Shown here: piece after piece, positions 9,206 to 14,788 of the stretch
Position numbering within the stretch: the first letter of the stretch is position 1
How the letters are laid out: the number at the start of each line of letters is the position of its first letter
NCBI GenBank assembly: GCA_910579785.1
Contig: CAJTVJ010000034.1
Span: forward strand, 1,905 to 16,692
Length of the DNA stretch: 14,788 bases
Direction of reading: 5' to 3'
Origin: an uncultured Christensenella sp.
GTDB taxonomy: Bacteria > Bacillota > Clostridia > Christensenellales > UBA3700
The notes under the pieces: model-generated
Database searches by the model: none
Told to the model about the DNA's origin: nothing
What the model saw: only the letters and a program-made list of their open reading frames with translations
Position numbers and translations under genes: made by a program

Positions 9206-9234
9206 ATTATACCAAATTATGTAAATATCGTTAA
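9206..9234 (-). promoter_or_regulatory. Distal candidate promoter (extended -10) of the giant surface-protein gene
   Basis: On the minus strand, a perfect TATAAT (9211-9206) is preceded by TGG, giving an extended -10 (TGnTATAAT). A weak -35, TTAACG (9234-9229), lies 17 bases upstream. It sits about 45 bp upstream of the proximal promoter, so the gene may have tandem promoters. Confidence 0.5.
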
Positions 9235-9329
9235 GAATTTAACAATAAAGCAAGGGGAATTTCCATTTTTCAAATTGTAATTATATACAAAAGTTTTTCT
9301 TTTTGCTTATTGACATAAAAAATACAAGC

Positions 9330-9983
9330 CTATATTTCTTCCATAAATCTTATCTTGTCCAATCTCTTACATCTCGCAATGGTCATAGGCAGATAAAATG
9401 CCGACATCTTTCCCCATTTGACGCTTTCCACACCGCCCAAGTAGTTGACGCACACGCCGCAATCTTCAAATCTGCAAAGGACGTACTTTCCCACAGCGTT
9501 TGCCAGCGACCGCGCAGACAAAAGTCTTTGACTGTCCATCTTGCATGAGTTGAGAGAAAAGACGTAACGGCATCCTTTCATAGCGCCTTGCCAAAGTTGA
9601 GGATAACAGACGTCGCTGTCAATATAGAGACATATCTTGCCAATACTTGTGACGTAGCTTCTCATGACGCTGCCGCCTATGTATCCGCCCAAGGGAGAAA
9701 GCTCGTCGCTGACTCCCATAATACGCCCTTTGTCTATCACTGCCGCGCTGTTGTAATACTCGCCGCCTATCTTAGCGCGCATGCAAGCAATTATGATTAT
9801 TTCTTTTTCTTTGCCGTATTCTATCAGCCGTCTCAATTCGTCGCTTTTGCCGTTGAGCTGCGACGGCATATCTACCGTGCCAAGTACGTTGCGAGAAAAC
9901 AATATCAAATCGTTGGGAGAAAACATTTCGCCGTATTCGCATATCGCATCTTCAAAATCTATTCCCGAAAAACAAAAAACCAT
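9330..9983 (-). CDS. Nitrilase-fold (carbon-nitrogen hydrolase) protein, probably catalytically inactive
   Basis: 217 residues, shorter than the usual ~260-280 of the family. Nitrilase landmarks are visible in order: NDLILFSR (24-31, where active members have a PE ending), YYNSAAVIDKGRIMGV (77-91), KICLYIDSDVCYPQLW (116-131, where active members have LICYD..FPEL) and ARSLANAVGKYVL (157-169, the ARAxEN..YV segment). Aligned this way, the catalytic Glu is Arg31, the Lys is Glu94 and the Cys is Asp122, so the whole Glu-Lys-Cys triad appears replaced. The segment after ~175 is also degenerate. The start at 9983 is the only ATG in frame after the upstream stop, but no good Shine-Dalgarno precedes it, so the true start is uncertain. 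Members of this superfamily hydrolyse nitriles or amides; here a binding, structural or decaying role is more likely. The fold assignment is by eye. Confidence 0.65.
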   Translation of the reverse strand: MVFCFSGIDFEDAICEYGEMFSPNDLILFSRNVLGTVDMPSQLNGKSDELRRLIEYGKEKEIIIIACMRAKIGGEYYNSAAVIDKGRIMGVSDELSPLGGYIGGSVMRSYVTSIGKICLYIDSDVCYPQLWQGAMKGCRYVFSLNSCKMDSQRLLSARSLANAVGKYVLCRFEDCGVCVNYLGGVESVKWGKMSAFYLPMTIARCKRLDKIRFMEEI

Positions 9984-10020
9984 ACTGCATTTTATGCCGC
10001 ATACTTACTTGTGGTGAAAT

Positions 10021-10049
10021 AATAAATATGAATTATCTTATGTTCACAA
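10021..10049 (-). promoter_or_regulatory. Weak candidate promoter for the nitrilase-like gene
   Basis: On the minus strand, TTGTGA (10049-10044) and TTTATT (10026-10021) are spaced by 17 bases; each matches consensus 4/6. It lies ~40 bp upstream of the start at 9983, immediately after the palindromic repeat. Weak on sequence alone. Confidence 0.3.
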
Positions 10050-10116
10050 GGATGTGATTTCTCCGCTACGCTATCGCTTCGCTCCTTACGCCCTACGCGG
10101 AGAGGTCTCAACAAGT
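10048..10116. repeat. Palindromic dispersed repeat, copy 1
   Basis: TCTCCGC (10060-10066) pairs with GCGGAGA (10097-10103) around a GC-rich loop that itself contains TACGC/GCTTCG-type palindromic steps. Its right end, GCGGAGAGGTCTCAACAAGT (10097-10116), is the exact reverse complement of 11231-11250 on the other side of metA, and its first 16 bases are the reverse complement of 14688-14703. It is intergenic and has no coding capacity of its own. Confidence 0.75.
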
Positions 10117-10235
10117 TGAAAAAAATAAGCGGTTGATATTTCTTCTCCCATACCCCCATACCCCACAATAAAATAACGACTGCACAGCAACCTAGCCGCA
10201 CAATCGTTCGATAAATGACATATTATCTTATTATT

Positions 10236-11144
10236 TCACTCCTTAAACTCAAAAGGCGTAACTTGATATACGTAATAGTTGAGCCAATTATTAAAAAGCA
10301 GATAAGCCGTGCTTCTCCAAGACAGATTTATATTATATAGTCCGTCGTCTTCAAAATAATTGACAGGTCTGTCGATATCAAGCCCCTTCTCTACGTCGCG
10401 CAGATATTCCTTTTTGAGAGTAGTGCGGTCATATTCGTTATGTCCCATAAAATAAAAACTCTTATTGTCCAAGCTCTTGATAATTGCAATACCGCAATCC
10501 TTTCCGCCTGCCAAGACTTTGAGAGAACTCTCCTTTCTTACCGCATCCCCGTCCACGTCGGTATGTCTCGACATAGGCACGTACATCTTATCGTTCATGC
10601 CTTTAAGCAAAGCGTCATACTTGTCCTCGGCATTTACTTCATATATGCCAAAAAGCTTTTTGTCAAGAGCATATTTTTTTATGCCGTACTTGTGATACAG
10701 CGCGGCTTGCGCTCCCCAACAAATGTGTATCGTCGACGTAACGTGCTTTTGCGACCAATCCATTATCTCGCAAAGTTCCTTCCAATACGCCACTTGCTCA
10801 AATTCCATTTGTTCGACAGGCGCGCCTGTGATTATCATGCCGTCGTAATAGTTGTCTTTTATCTCGTCAAAGACCTTATAGAATTTTTGCATATGACTTT
10901 GCGGCGTGTTTTTGGAAATATAACTATCCATATTGACAAGAGTTACGTTTATCTGCAACGACGAATTGCCAAGCAATCGCATAAGCTGCGTCTCCGTGTC
11001 AATTTTTGTGGGCATCAAGTTGACTATCGCGATTTCGATAGGTCTTATATCCTGACTCACCGCCCTTTCATTCGGCATAACGAAAATCTTCTCTTTCGTC
11101 AATACGTCGTATGCAGGTAGATCCTTTGGTATTACTATCGGCAT
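10236..11144 (-). CDS. metA: Homoserine O-acetyltransferase (MetA family)
   Basis: Transfers an acyl group from an acyl-CoA to the hydroxyl of L-homoserine, the first committed step of methionine synthesis, in the cytoplasm. At 302 residues it has the usual family length. Canonical residues fall at their standard numbers: catalytic Cys142 in HICWGAQA, and His235 and Glu237 in GHNEYD. Residue 111 in ITGAPVE is Glu; in this family Glu111 goes with acetyl-CoA and Gly with succinyl-CoA, so the product should be O-acetylhomoserine. That fits the O-acetylhomoserine sulfhydrylase gene just upstream. Start ATG at 11144 has AAGGAGG (11156-11150) five bases away. The 200-bp gap to the upstream gene holds a large palindrome; I found no clear promoter in it, so co-transcription with metY is likely but unproven. 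Confidence 0.96.
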   Translation of the reverse strand: MPIVIPKDLPAYDVLTKEKIFVMPNERAVSQDIRPIEIAIVNLMPTKIDTETQLMRLLGNSSLQINVTLVNMDSYISKNTPQSHMQKFYKVFDEIKDNYYDGMIITGAPVEQMEFEQVAYWKELCEIMDWSQKHVTSTIHICWGAQAALYHKYGIKKYALDKKLFGIYEVNAEDKYDALLKGMNDKMYVPMSRHTDVDGDAVRKESSLKVLAGGKDCGIAIIKSLDNKSFYFMGHNEYDRTTLKKEYLRDVEKGLDIDRPVNYFEDDGLYNINLSWRSTAYLLFNNWLNYYVYQVTPFEFKE

Positions 11145-11230
11145 GTTTGCCTCCTTTTCTGCGACTGTTAGATGTCTTTTATTCTTGTCGCTGTATTACG
11201 TTTGCGCTACATTTTGTCGGTGTTTATTTG

Positions 11231-11330
11231 ACTTGTTGAGACCTCTCCGCGCTGGTCGAGGTGGCCATATATTGCTTATAGCTAACCGAATTTAAGGTCA
11301 TTTCAACCAGCGCGGAAAGGTCTAATCCTT
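11231..11330. repeat. Palindromic dispersed repeat, copy 2 (between metY and metA)
   Basis: Left arm 11239-11256 (AGACCTCTCCGCGCTGGT) and right arm 11306-11323 (ACCAGCGCGGAAAGGTCT) are complementary at 17 of 18 positions, and partial pairing continues inward for ~10 bp, leaving a ~30-base AT-rich centre. On the metA transcript this would form a long hairpin ~90 bases upstream of the start codon. No T-tract follows on the minus strand, so it is not a standard intrinsic terminator. The outer 20 bases are shared, inverted, with copy 1. Confidence 0.8.
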
Positions 11331-11344
11331 TTGCATATTAAATA

Positions 11345-12625
11345 TCAAACTTTATCAAGCGCCTGCGCTACGTCCTCAATCAAATCGTCGATATTCTCAA
11401 TACCAACCGACAGTCTGACAAGTTCTGGATACACGCCGGCATTCTTCAACTCTTCGTCATTCATTTGACGGTGAGTTGCGCTCGCTGGATGCAAACAGCA
11501 ACTGCGCGCGTCAGCCACGTGAGTCTCGATTGCAATGACTTTGAGATGTCTCATAAATTCTTCCGCAGCCTTTCTGCCGCCCTTGACGCCGAAGCTCAAT
11601 ACTCCGCAAGAGCCGTTCGGCAAATACTTCTGACCAAGCTCATAGCTCTTGTCGCCTTTAAGCCCTGGGTAAATCACCCAATCTACCCTCTTATGACTTT
11701 GCAAAAACTCCGCCATTTTGAGCGCGTTGGCGCAATGCCTCTCCATTCTCAAAGCCAAACTCTCCAAGCCGAGATTGAGAATATATGCGTTCTGCGGCGA
11801 CTGTATTGACCCAAAGTCTCTCATAAGCTGCGCCGTAGCCTTGGTTATAAACGCGCCTTCAAGTCCAAATCTTTGAGTATAAGTCACTCCGTGATAACTA
11901 TCGTCAGGCGTGCATAGTCCTGCAAACTTGTCAGGATATTTCGTCCAATCAAACTTGCCCGAATCAACGATGGCTCCGCCTACGCCTGCGCCGTGACCGT
12001 CCATATACTTCGTCGTGGAATGCGTGACTATATCCGCGCCCCATTCAAAAGGTCTGCAATTTATAGGTGTGGCAAAGGTGTTGTCCACAATAAGCGGCAC
12101 GCCGTGAGCATGCGCCGCATTGGCAAATCTTTCGATATCAAATACGACTATCGCCGGATTGGCAATGGTCTCGCCAAACACCGCCTTTGTATTTGGACGA
12201 AACGCCGCATTAAGCTCTTCGTCGCTGCAATCGGGCTTGACGAAAGTAAAGTCGATACCCATCTTTTTCATCGTGACGGCAAAGAGGTTGTAAGTGCCGC
12301 CGTATATCGTCGAAGAAGCTACGATATGATCGCCGCAACTTGCTATGTTGAACACTGCATAAAAATTGGCTGCTTGTCCCGACGACGTCAACATCGCCGC
12401 GCTGCCCCCTTCAAGCTCGCAAATCTTCTTGGCTACGTAATCGTTGGTTGGATTTTGAAGTCGAGTATAAAAATATCCGCTTTCTTCAAGATCAAACAGC
12501 TTTGCCATATGTTCGCTTGTGTCGTATTTATATGTCGTACTTTGAATTATCGGCACCTGTCTAGGCTCGCCGTTGCCGGGTACGTATCCGCCTTGTACAC
12601 ATACCGTCTCAATTTTTTTATTCAT
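11345..12625 (-). CDS. metY: O-acetylhomoserine sulfhydrylase (PLP-dependent, Cys/Met metabolism family)
   Basis: Converts O-acetylhomoserine plus sulfide to homocysteine and acetate, a cytoplasmic PLP enzyme. 426 residues, normal for this type and longer than cystathionine synthases (~380-400). The PLP lysine is Lys206 in HSTTKYMDGHG, and Asp181 in IVDNTFATP should contact the pyridine nitrogen. SSGQAAN (81-87) is the cofactor-phosphate loop and YTRLQNPT (53-60) the typical N-terminal substrate and PLP segment. The DDSYHGVTYTQRFG stretch and the LRLSVGIE-like C-terminal motif (VRLSVGIENIDDL) favour the O-acetylhomoserine sulfhydrylase branch. Start ATG at 12625 has AGAAGGAG (12639-12632). 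A small CGCAC/GTGCG hairpin (12641-12654) lies just upstream of that site, and a TGATAAAAT extended -10-like motif is at 12694-12686 without a good -35. Cystathionine gamma-synthase is the alternative, but neighbouring metA supports this call. Confidence 0.95.
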   Translation of the reverse strand: MNKKIETVCVQGGYVPGNGEPRQVPIIQSTTYKYDTSEHMAKLFDLEESGYFYTRLQNPTNDYVAKKICELEGGSAAMLTSSGQAANFYAVFNIASCGDHIVASSTIYGGTYNLFAVTMKKMGIDFTFVKPDCSDEELNAAFRPNTKAVFGETIANPAIVVFDIERFANAAHAHGVPLIVDNTFATPINCRPFEWGADIVTHSTTKYMDGHGAGVGGAIVDSGKFDWTKYPDKFAGLCTPDDSYHGVTYTQRFGLEGAFITKATAQLMRDFGSIQSPQNAYILNLGLESLALRMERHCANALKMAEFLQSHKRVDWVIYPGLKGDKSYELGQKYLPNGSCGVLSFGVKGGRKAAEEFMRHLKVIAIETHVADARSCCLHPASATHRQMNDEELKNAGVYPELVRLSVGIENIDDLIEDVAQALDKV

Positions 12626-12742
12626 ATATTTCTCCTTCTGCGCACTTATGTGCGATTGCTTTCTTTTACCTTTTTACCTTAATAGATTTTATCATCTGCC
12701 AAAGTGAGATTACGCCTTATTTATTGCCGCATACCAAACCCC

Positions 12743-13207
12743 TTAGCGGTTGTTGTATTCCTTTATCGTCCTATCAAGCTGTCTTTTGCTGTCCTTGTCC
12801 GCAATGCTCCGTCTCTTGTCGTGCAATTCCTTACCCTTTGCAAGACCTATCTCCAACTTGACAAGCCCTTGACGGAAATATATCTTTGTGGGCACCAACG
12901 TATATGACTTTTGAGTGACGGCTCCTCTGAGTTTGTCTATCTCTTTTTTGTGGAGCAGCAACTTCCTAGGGCGCTTTGCGTCGACGTTGTAATAACTTCC
13001 CTTTTCATACGGCTTGATATGCGCATTCATAAGAAATACTTCGCCGCCCTTAACTACGCAGAAGCTGTCTTTCAAGTTTATCTGCCCAAGCCTTATCGAC
13101 TTGACTTCGCAACCGACCAAAGCAATGCCAGCCTCATAGGTATCTTCTATGAAGAAATCAAAATAAGCTTTCTTGTTGTTGTCAATTATCTTTATTCCCT
13201 CAGCCAT
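12743..13207 (-). CDS. smpB: SsrA-binding protein SmpB
   Basis: Binds tmRNA and delivers it to ribosomes stalled on broken messages (trans-translation). The start is placed at 13207 (154 aa, MAEGIKIID) rather than the in-frame ATG at 13264, because AGAGGAG lies six bases upstream of 13207 and this matches the usual family N-terminus. Family motifs: GCEVKSIRLGQINLKDSF (OB-fold core), KPYEKGSYYN, RPRKLLLHKKEI, and the C-terminal LAKGKELHDKRRSIADKD, whose basic tail enters the decoding centre in known SmpB. Length is typical. No tmRNA gene is visible in the window. It lies downstream of secG, separated by a terminator and with its own promoter. Confidence 0.97.
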   Translation of the reverse strand: MAEGIKIIDNNKKAYFDFFIEDTYEAGIALVGCEVKSIRLGQINLKDSFCVVKGGEVFLMNAHIKPYEKGSYYNVDAKRPRKLLLHKKEIDKLRGAVTQKSYTLVPTKIYFRQGLVKLEIGLAKGKELHDKRRSIADKDSKRQLDRTIKEYNNR

Positions 13208-13301
13208 TGCGACTCCTCTTTGTTTTCTACGCACTTGCGCTTTTCTATGCGACAATATCCGCAACCGTTTGCCGCCTGCACGGCGATATACGATACTTTA
13301 T

Positions 13302-13330
13302 ATTATAGCATACAAAGCACACTTTGTTTA
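13302..13330 (-). promoter_or_regulatory. Promoter of smpB (extended -10)
   Basis: On the minus strand, TAAACA (13330-13325) is followed after 17 bases by TATAAT (13307-13302), which is preceded by TGC, an extended -10. It lies ~95 bp upstream of the smpB start and downstream of the secG terminator, giving smpB its own transcription unit. Confidence 0.65.
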
Positions 13331-13351
13331 TTATTTTAATTGATTTATATC

Positions 13352-13384
13352 AAAAAAATCACCCTCGACTAAGTCTTGGGTGAT
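13352..13384 (-). terminator. Rho-independent terminator of secG
   Basis: On the minus strand, ATCACCC (13384-13378 as read 5'->3') pairs with GGGTGAT (13364-13358). The loop has additional GACT/AGTC pairing, and six T residues (13357-13352) follow directly. It begins ~20 bp after the secG stop. Confidence 0.9.
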
Positions 13385-13402
13385 CATCATTTGTCTGCGA
13401 TA

Positions 13403-13699
13403 TTATTTCTGGATGTATGTCACAAAGAAGAATATCAAAAGTACTGCCAACACGACTGTAAACGCTATCGTCAATTTCTTTAATATACTGTCTTTGGATC
13501 TTGCCTTATTCTTCTTGGAATAAGTGTCCATCTCCTGTCCGCCCAAGACTCCTATATTTTCATTTTGCGGCTTTTGCATCATTATTACCACAGCGGTAGC
13601 TATGCCAAGCACGAGACACAACGCCATGATAAGCGGTCTAAGCCAATCTGTAATATGAGGTTGGAATACTGCGACTCCCAACATATACATAAAGTTCAT
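13403..13699 (-). CDS. secG: Preprotein translocase subunit SecG
   Basis: Small accessory subunit of the SecYEG channel in the cytoplasmic membrane. 98 residues. Two hydrophobic helices are visible (~21-41, LIMALCLVLGIATAVVIMMQ, and ~74-94, LTIAFTVVLAVLLIFFFVTYI), joined by a loop with GGQEMDTYSKKNKARSKDSILKKLT. That loop matches the conserved SecG pattern (DT.L/YSKNKxRxxxxxLxKLT). The N-terminus is a few residues longer than minimal members, which is common. Start ATG at 13699 has GGAGG (13710-13706) six bases away. It is monocistronic by appearance: own promoter and a strong terminator. Confidence 0.95.
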   Translation of the reverse strand: MNFMYMLGVAVFQPHITDWLRPLIMALCLVLGIATAVVIMMQKPQNENIGVLGGQEMDTYSKKNKARSKDSILKKLTIAFTVVLAVLLIFFFVTYIQK

Positions 13700-14044
13700 T
13701 TCTTACCTCCGTCAATATGACTGCCATACCATAATAGCATAACAATTTTAAAATTACAACAATTTTTAACCAAAATTTTAAAATGTTTTGCAACGTCGTT
13801 TGCTTGATTATCATATTGATTATCATATTTTGTTTTTTCGACATATCTCGCCCAACTTAAATCTTTGACGCGTTTTGTCACGTATTCCATTGACTTTCGC
13901 GTTGGCAATAATCGTACGCCAACGGATTATAATTTATACAGACCGCAGCCGACGGCTTCTATTCCGCACGCTCGGCACCTTTGTATTATTGACGACATAT
14001 TATAAATTAGACTTACTCTTTTGAGACAAACGGAGATACATACA
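13700..14044. other. Divergent intergenic region between secG and the ferritin-like gene
   Basis: About 345 bp without a confident gene. It holds the secG promoter, a perfect 12-bp tandem duplication (TTGATTATCATA at 13804-13815 and 13816-13827), and a 7-bp-stem hairpin (CGTTGGC 13900-13906 with GCCAACG 13918-13924). A TTATAAT half-site sits at 13927-13933. For the plus-strand gene only a weak TTGACG (13989-13994) without a good -10 is visible. Confidence 0.55.
13731..13759 (-). promoter_or_regulatory. Promoter of secG (extended -10)
   Basis: On the minus strand, TTGTAA (13759-13754) and TATTAT (13736-13731) are spaced by 17 bases, and the -10 is preceded by TGC (extended -10). It would start transcription about 25 bp upstream of the start codon, leaving just room for the GGAGG site. 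Confidence 0.6.
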
Positions 14045-14536
14045 ATGAATTCAATTTATGCAGTAAACACACCGTATCCGCAAATCACAGGCGTTTGTTC
14101 CCCTTGCGATATAAGAATGATAATGGACCTTTATGCAGGCAGAACAGGCGAATTGACGTCCACCACACAATACCTATACGAGCATTACGTAATAGACGGC
14201 ATAGACGAAAAAATATCGCAGACCGTATTCGGACTTGCAAAAGTCGAAATGTTGCACCACGCGCTTTTGGGTGAAGCTATCACCAAACTCGGCGGCGACC
14301 CAATCATGGGCGGTAGCACTTGCTTTTGGTCGGGATCTAATCTCAAATATACCAAAAATCCCATTTGCTTTTTGCAAAATAGCTTGCAGTCAGAACAAAA
14401 TGCCGTCAGCAACTACCGACGCGCCGCATCTTGCGTAAAAAACTCGTCGCTCAGCGAGCTTTTTCTTCGCATAGCCGAAGACGAAGTATTACATATACAA
14501 ATACTTGAAGACTTGCTTGAAGAAATAAGTCAATAG
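14045..14536 (+). CDS. Ferritin-like di-iron protein (rubrerythrin/bacterioferritin-like fold)
   Basis: 163 residues from the ATG at 14045, which has GGAG (14032-14035) nine bases upstream; an upstream in-frame TTG at 14021 lacks such a site. The four-helix di-iron pattern is complete: Glu36 (GELTSTTQYL), Glu68/His71 (KVEMLHH), Glu117 (LQSEQNAV) and Glu147/His150 (EDEVLHI), that is E...ExxH...E...ExxH. The family covers peroxide/oxygen-reducing and iron-storage proteins and spore-coat or manganese-catalase-like relatives; the exact activity cannot be set from sequence. There is no C-terminal rubredoxin domain, but a short CSPC motif (Cys18, Cys21) sits just before helix 1. It is divergent from secG. 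A weak AGTCAA/TTGACT hairpin overlapping the stop (14528-14552) followed by ATATTTT could be its terminator. Confidence 0.85.
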   Translation: MNSIYAVNTPYPQITGVCSPCDIRMIMDLYAGRTGELTSTTQYLYEHYVIDGIDEKISQTVFGLAKVEMLHHALLGEAITKLGGDPIMGGSTCFWSGSNLKYTKNPICFLQNSLQSEQNAVSNYRRAASCVKNSSLSELFLRIAEDEVLHIQILEDLLEEISQ

Positions 14537-14580
14537 ATATCTTTCTTTGACTATATTTTGCGCGTACAACGGCAAAGGGA

Positions 14581-14600
14581 AAGGACGGCGAGCCGTCCTT
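14581..14600. repeat. Short GC-rich hairpin downstream of the ferritin-like gene
   Basis: AAGGACGGCGAGCCGTCCTT is an inverted repeat with 9-bp arms around a 2-base centre. No T-tract follows on either strand, so it is a processing or REP-like element or a weak terminator rather than a canonical one. Confidence 0.6.
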
Positions 14601-14640
14601 ACTGTCACCTATGCTTGTCCAAACTTGTAGGTATATATTT

Positions 14641-14719
14641 AGTCACTTCGAGCGTAGTCGAGAAGTCCAATCCTTTTATTTCAATTCGTTGAGACCTCTC
14701 CGCTATGGTCGAGGTGACT
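14641..14719. repeat. Palindromic dispersed repeat, copy 3 (head-to-head pair)
   Basis: Starts with AGTCACTTCGAGCGTAGTCG and ends with a diverged reverse complement ending in GGTCGAGGTGACT (14707-14719). The two arms match at roughly 24 of 30 positions. The right arm contains GTTGAGACCTCTCCGC (14688-14703), identical to 11235-11250 and, inverted, to 10097-10112; GGTCGAGGTG is shared with 11254-11263. It belongs to the same family as the repeats flanking metA. Confidence 0.75.
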
Positions 14720-14770
14720 ATTTATATTTTCTTAACATTTTATTACCAACTCACGCACGACCGCGGAGAG
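14696..14770. repeat. Second inverted repeat reusing the right arm of copy 3
   Basis: CTCTCCGC (14696-14703) pairs with GCGGAGAG (14763-14770), and GGTCG (14707-14711) can pair with CGACC (14758-14762). The ~45-base AT-rich centre resembles the layout of the copy between metY and metA. The element may continue past the window edge. Confidence 0.6.
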
Positions 14771-14788
14771 TGGTGTGATTTTCGTCCG

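Larger units (their letters stand above)
9101..9329. other. AT-rich intergenic region upstream of the giant gene
   Basis: About 230 bp, strongly AT-rich. Apart from the two promoter candidates and the ribosome binding site I see no gene, no RNA gene and no clear terminator for the gene ending at 9330. Confidence 0.6.
9984..10235. other. Intergenic region between metA and the nitrilase-like gene
   Basis: About 250 bp with the palindromic repeat at 10048-10116, a weak promoter candidate, and a short CCCATACCCC/CATACCCCAC near-duplication around 10147-10167. A reading frame crosses it on the minus strand, but it translates the repeat itself and resembles nothing; I do not call it a gene. No convincing terminator for metA was found. 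Confidence 0.5.
14537..14788. other. Intergenic region at the right edge
   Basis: About 250 bp filled with palindromic repeats and hairpins; no coding sequence or RNA gene was recognised. Confidence 0.5.

Noticed and set aside
9992..10201. 69-codon minus-strand open frame between metA and the nitrilase-like gene
   Set aside because: It reads through the palindromic dispersed repeat, and its product resembles nothing.
10440..11120. 226-codon plus-strand open frame
   Set aside because: It is antisense to metA, whose identity is certain from catalytic residues; the shadow has no motif.
11145..11344. SAM-type riboswitch in front of metA
   Set aside because: The region is dominated by one long palindrome and lacks the multi-helix core motifs of SAM riboswitches and the T-box sequence.
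11993..12682. 229-codon plus-strand open frame
   Set aside because: Antisense to metY; no motif and no ribosome binding site.
13208..13264. Longer N-terminus for SmpB starting at 13264
   Set aside because: The extra 19 residues are basic and not typical of the family; the ATG at 13207 has a good AGAGGAG site and the standard MAEG.. beginning.
14021..14044. TTG start at 14021 for the ferritin-like gene
   Set aside because: The GGAG site lies downstream of this codon and serves the ATG at 14045.

Overview
The window reads as part of a low-to-medium GC Gram-positive genome, most likely an uncultured gut-type Clostridium relative (class Clostridia). This is inferred from strong AGGAGG-type ribosome binding sites, sigma-A promoters with extended -10 elements, secG and smpB as neighbours, and a giant MBG-repeat surface protein with a C-terminal membrane anchor. 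No rRNA, tRNA, CRISPR array or transposase was seen.

Left region (1-9329, minus strand). About 60% of the window is a two-gene surface module. An 8.3-kb gene encodes a 2755-residue secreted, membrane-anchored protein. It has a signal/anchor helix, a compositionally distinct N-terminal domain, a short helical FIVAR-like segment, a long stalk of MBG/YDG-like beta domains, and a C-terminal membrane helix with a lysine-rich tail. The stalk has a higher-order period of about 420 residues. The stop codon overlaps the start of the next gene (ATGA), and that gene's Shine-Dalgarno sequence is written into the last codons of the giant gene. The coupled gene encodes a two-helix membrane protein with long acidic, Gln/Glu-rich stretches and runs off the left edge. 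Two good tandem promoters lie just upstream of the giant gene.

Middle region (9330-12625, minus strand). A 217-residue protein has a nitrilase fold but appears to have lost all three catalytic residues. Upstream of it sit metA (homoserine O-acetyltransferase, with the acetyl-CoA-type Glu111) and metY (O-acetylhomoserine sulfhydrylase). Together these two catalyse consecutive steps, homoserine to O-acetylhomoserine to homocysteine. Palindromic dispersed-repeat copies lie on both sides of metA.

Right region (12743-14788). Here are smpB (trans-translation) and secG (protein export), both on the minus strand, each with a recognisable promoter; secG also has a clear intrinsic terminator. A ferritin-like di-iron protein gene is divergent, on the plus strand. 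The right edge is an intergenic region filled with palindromic repeat elements of the same family as those around metA.
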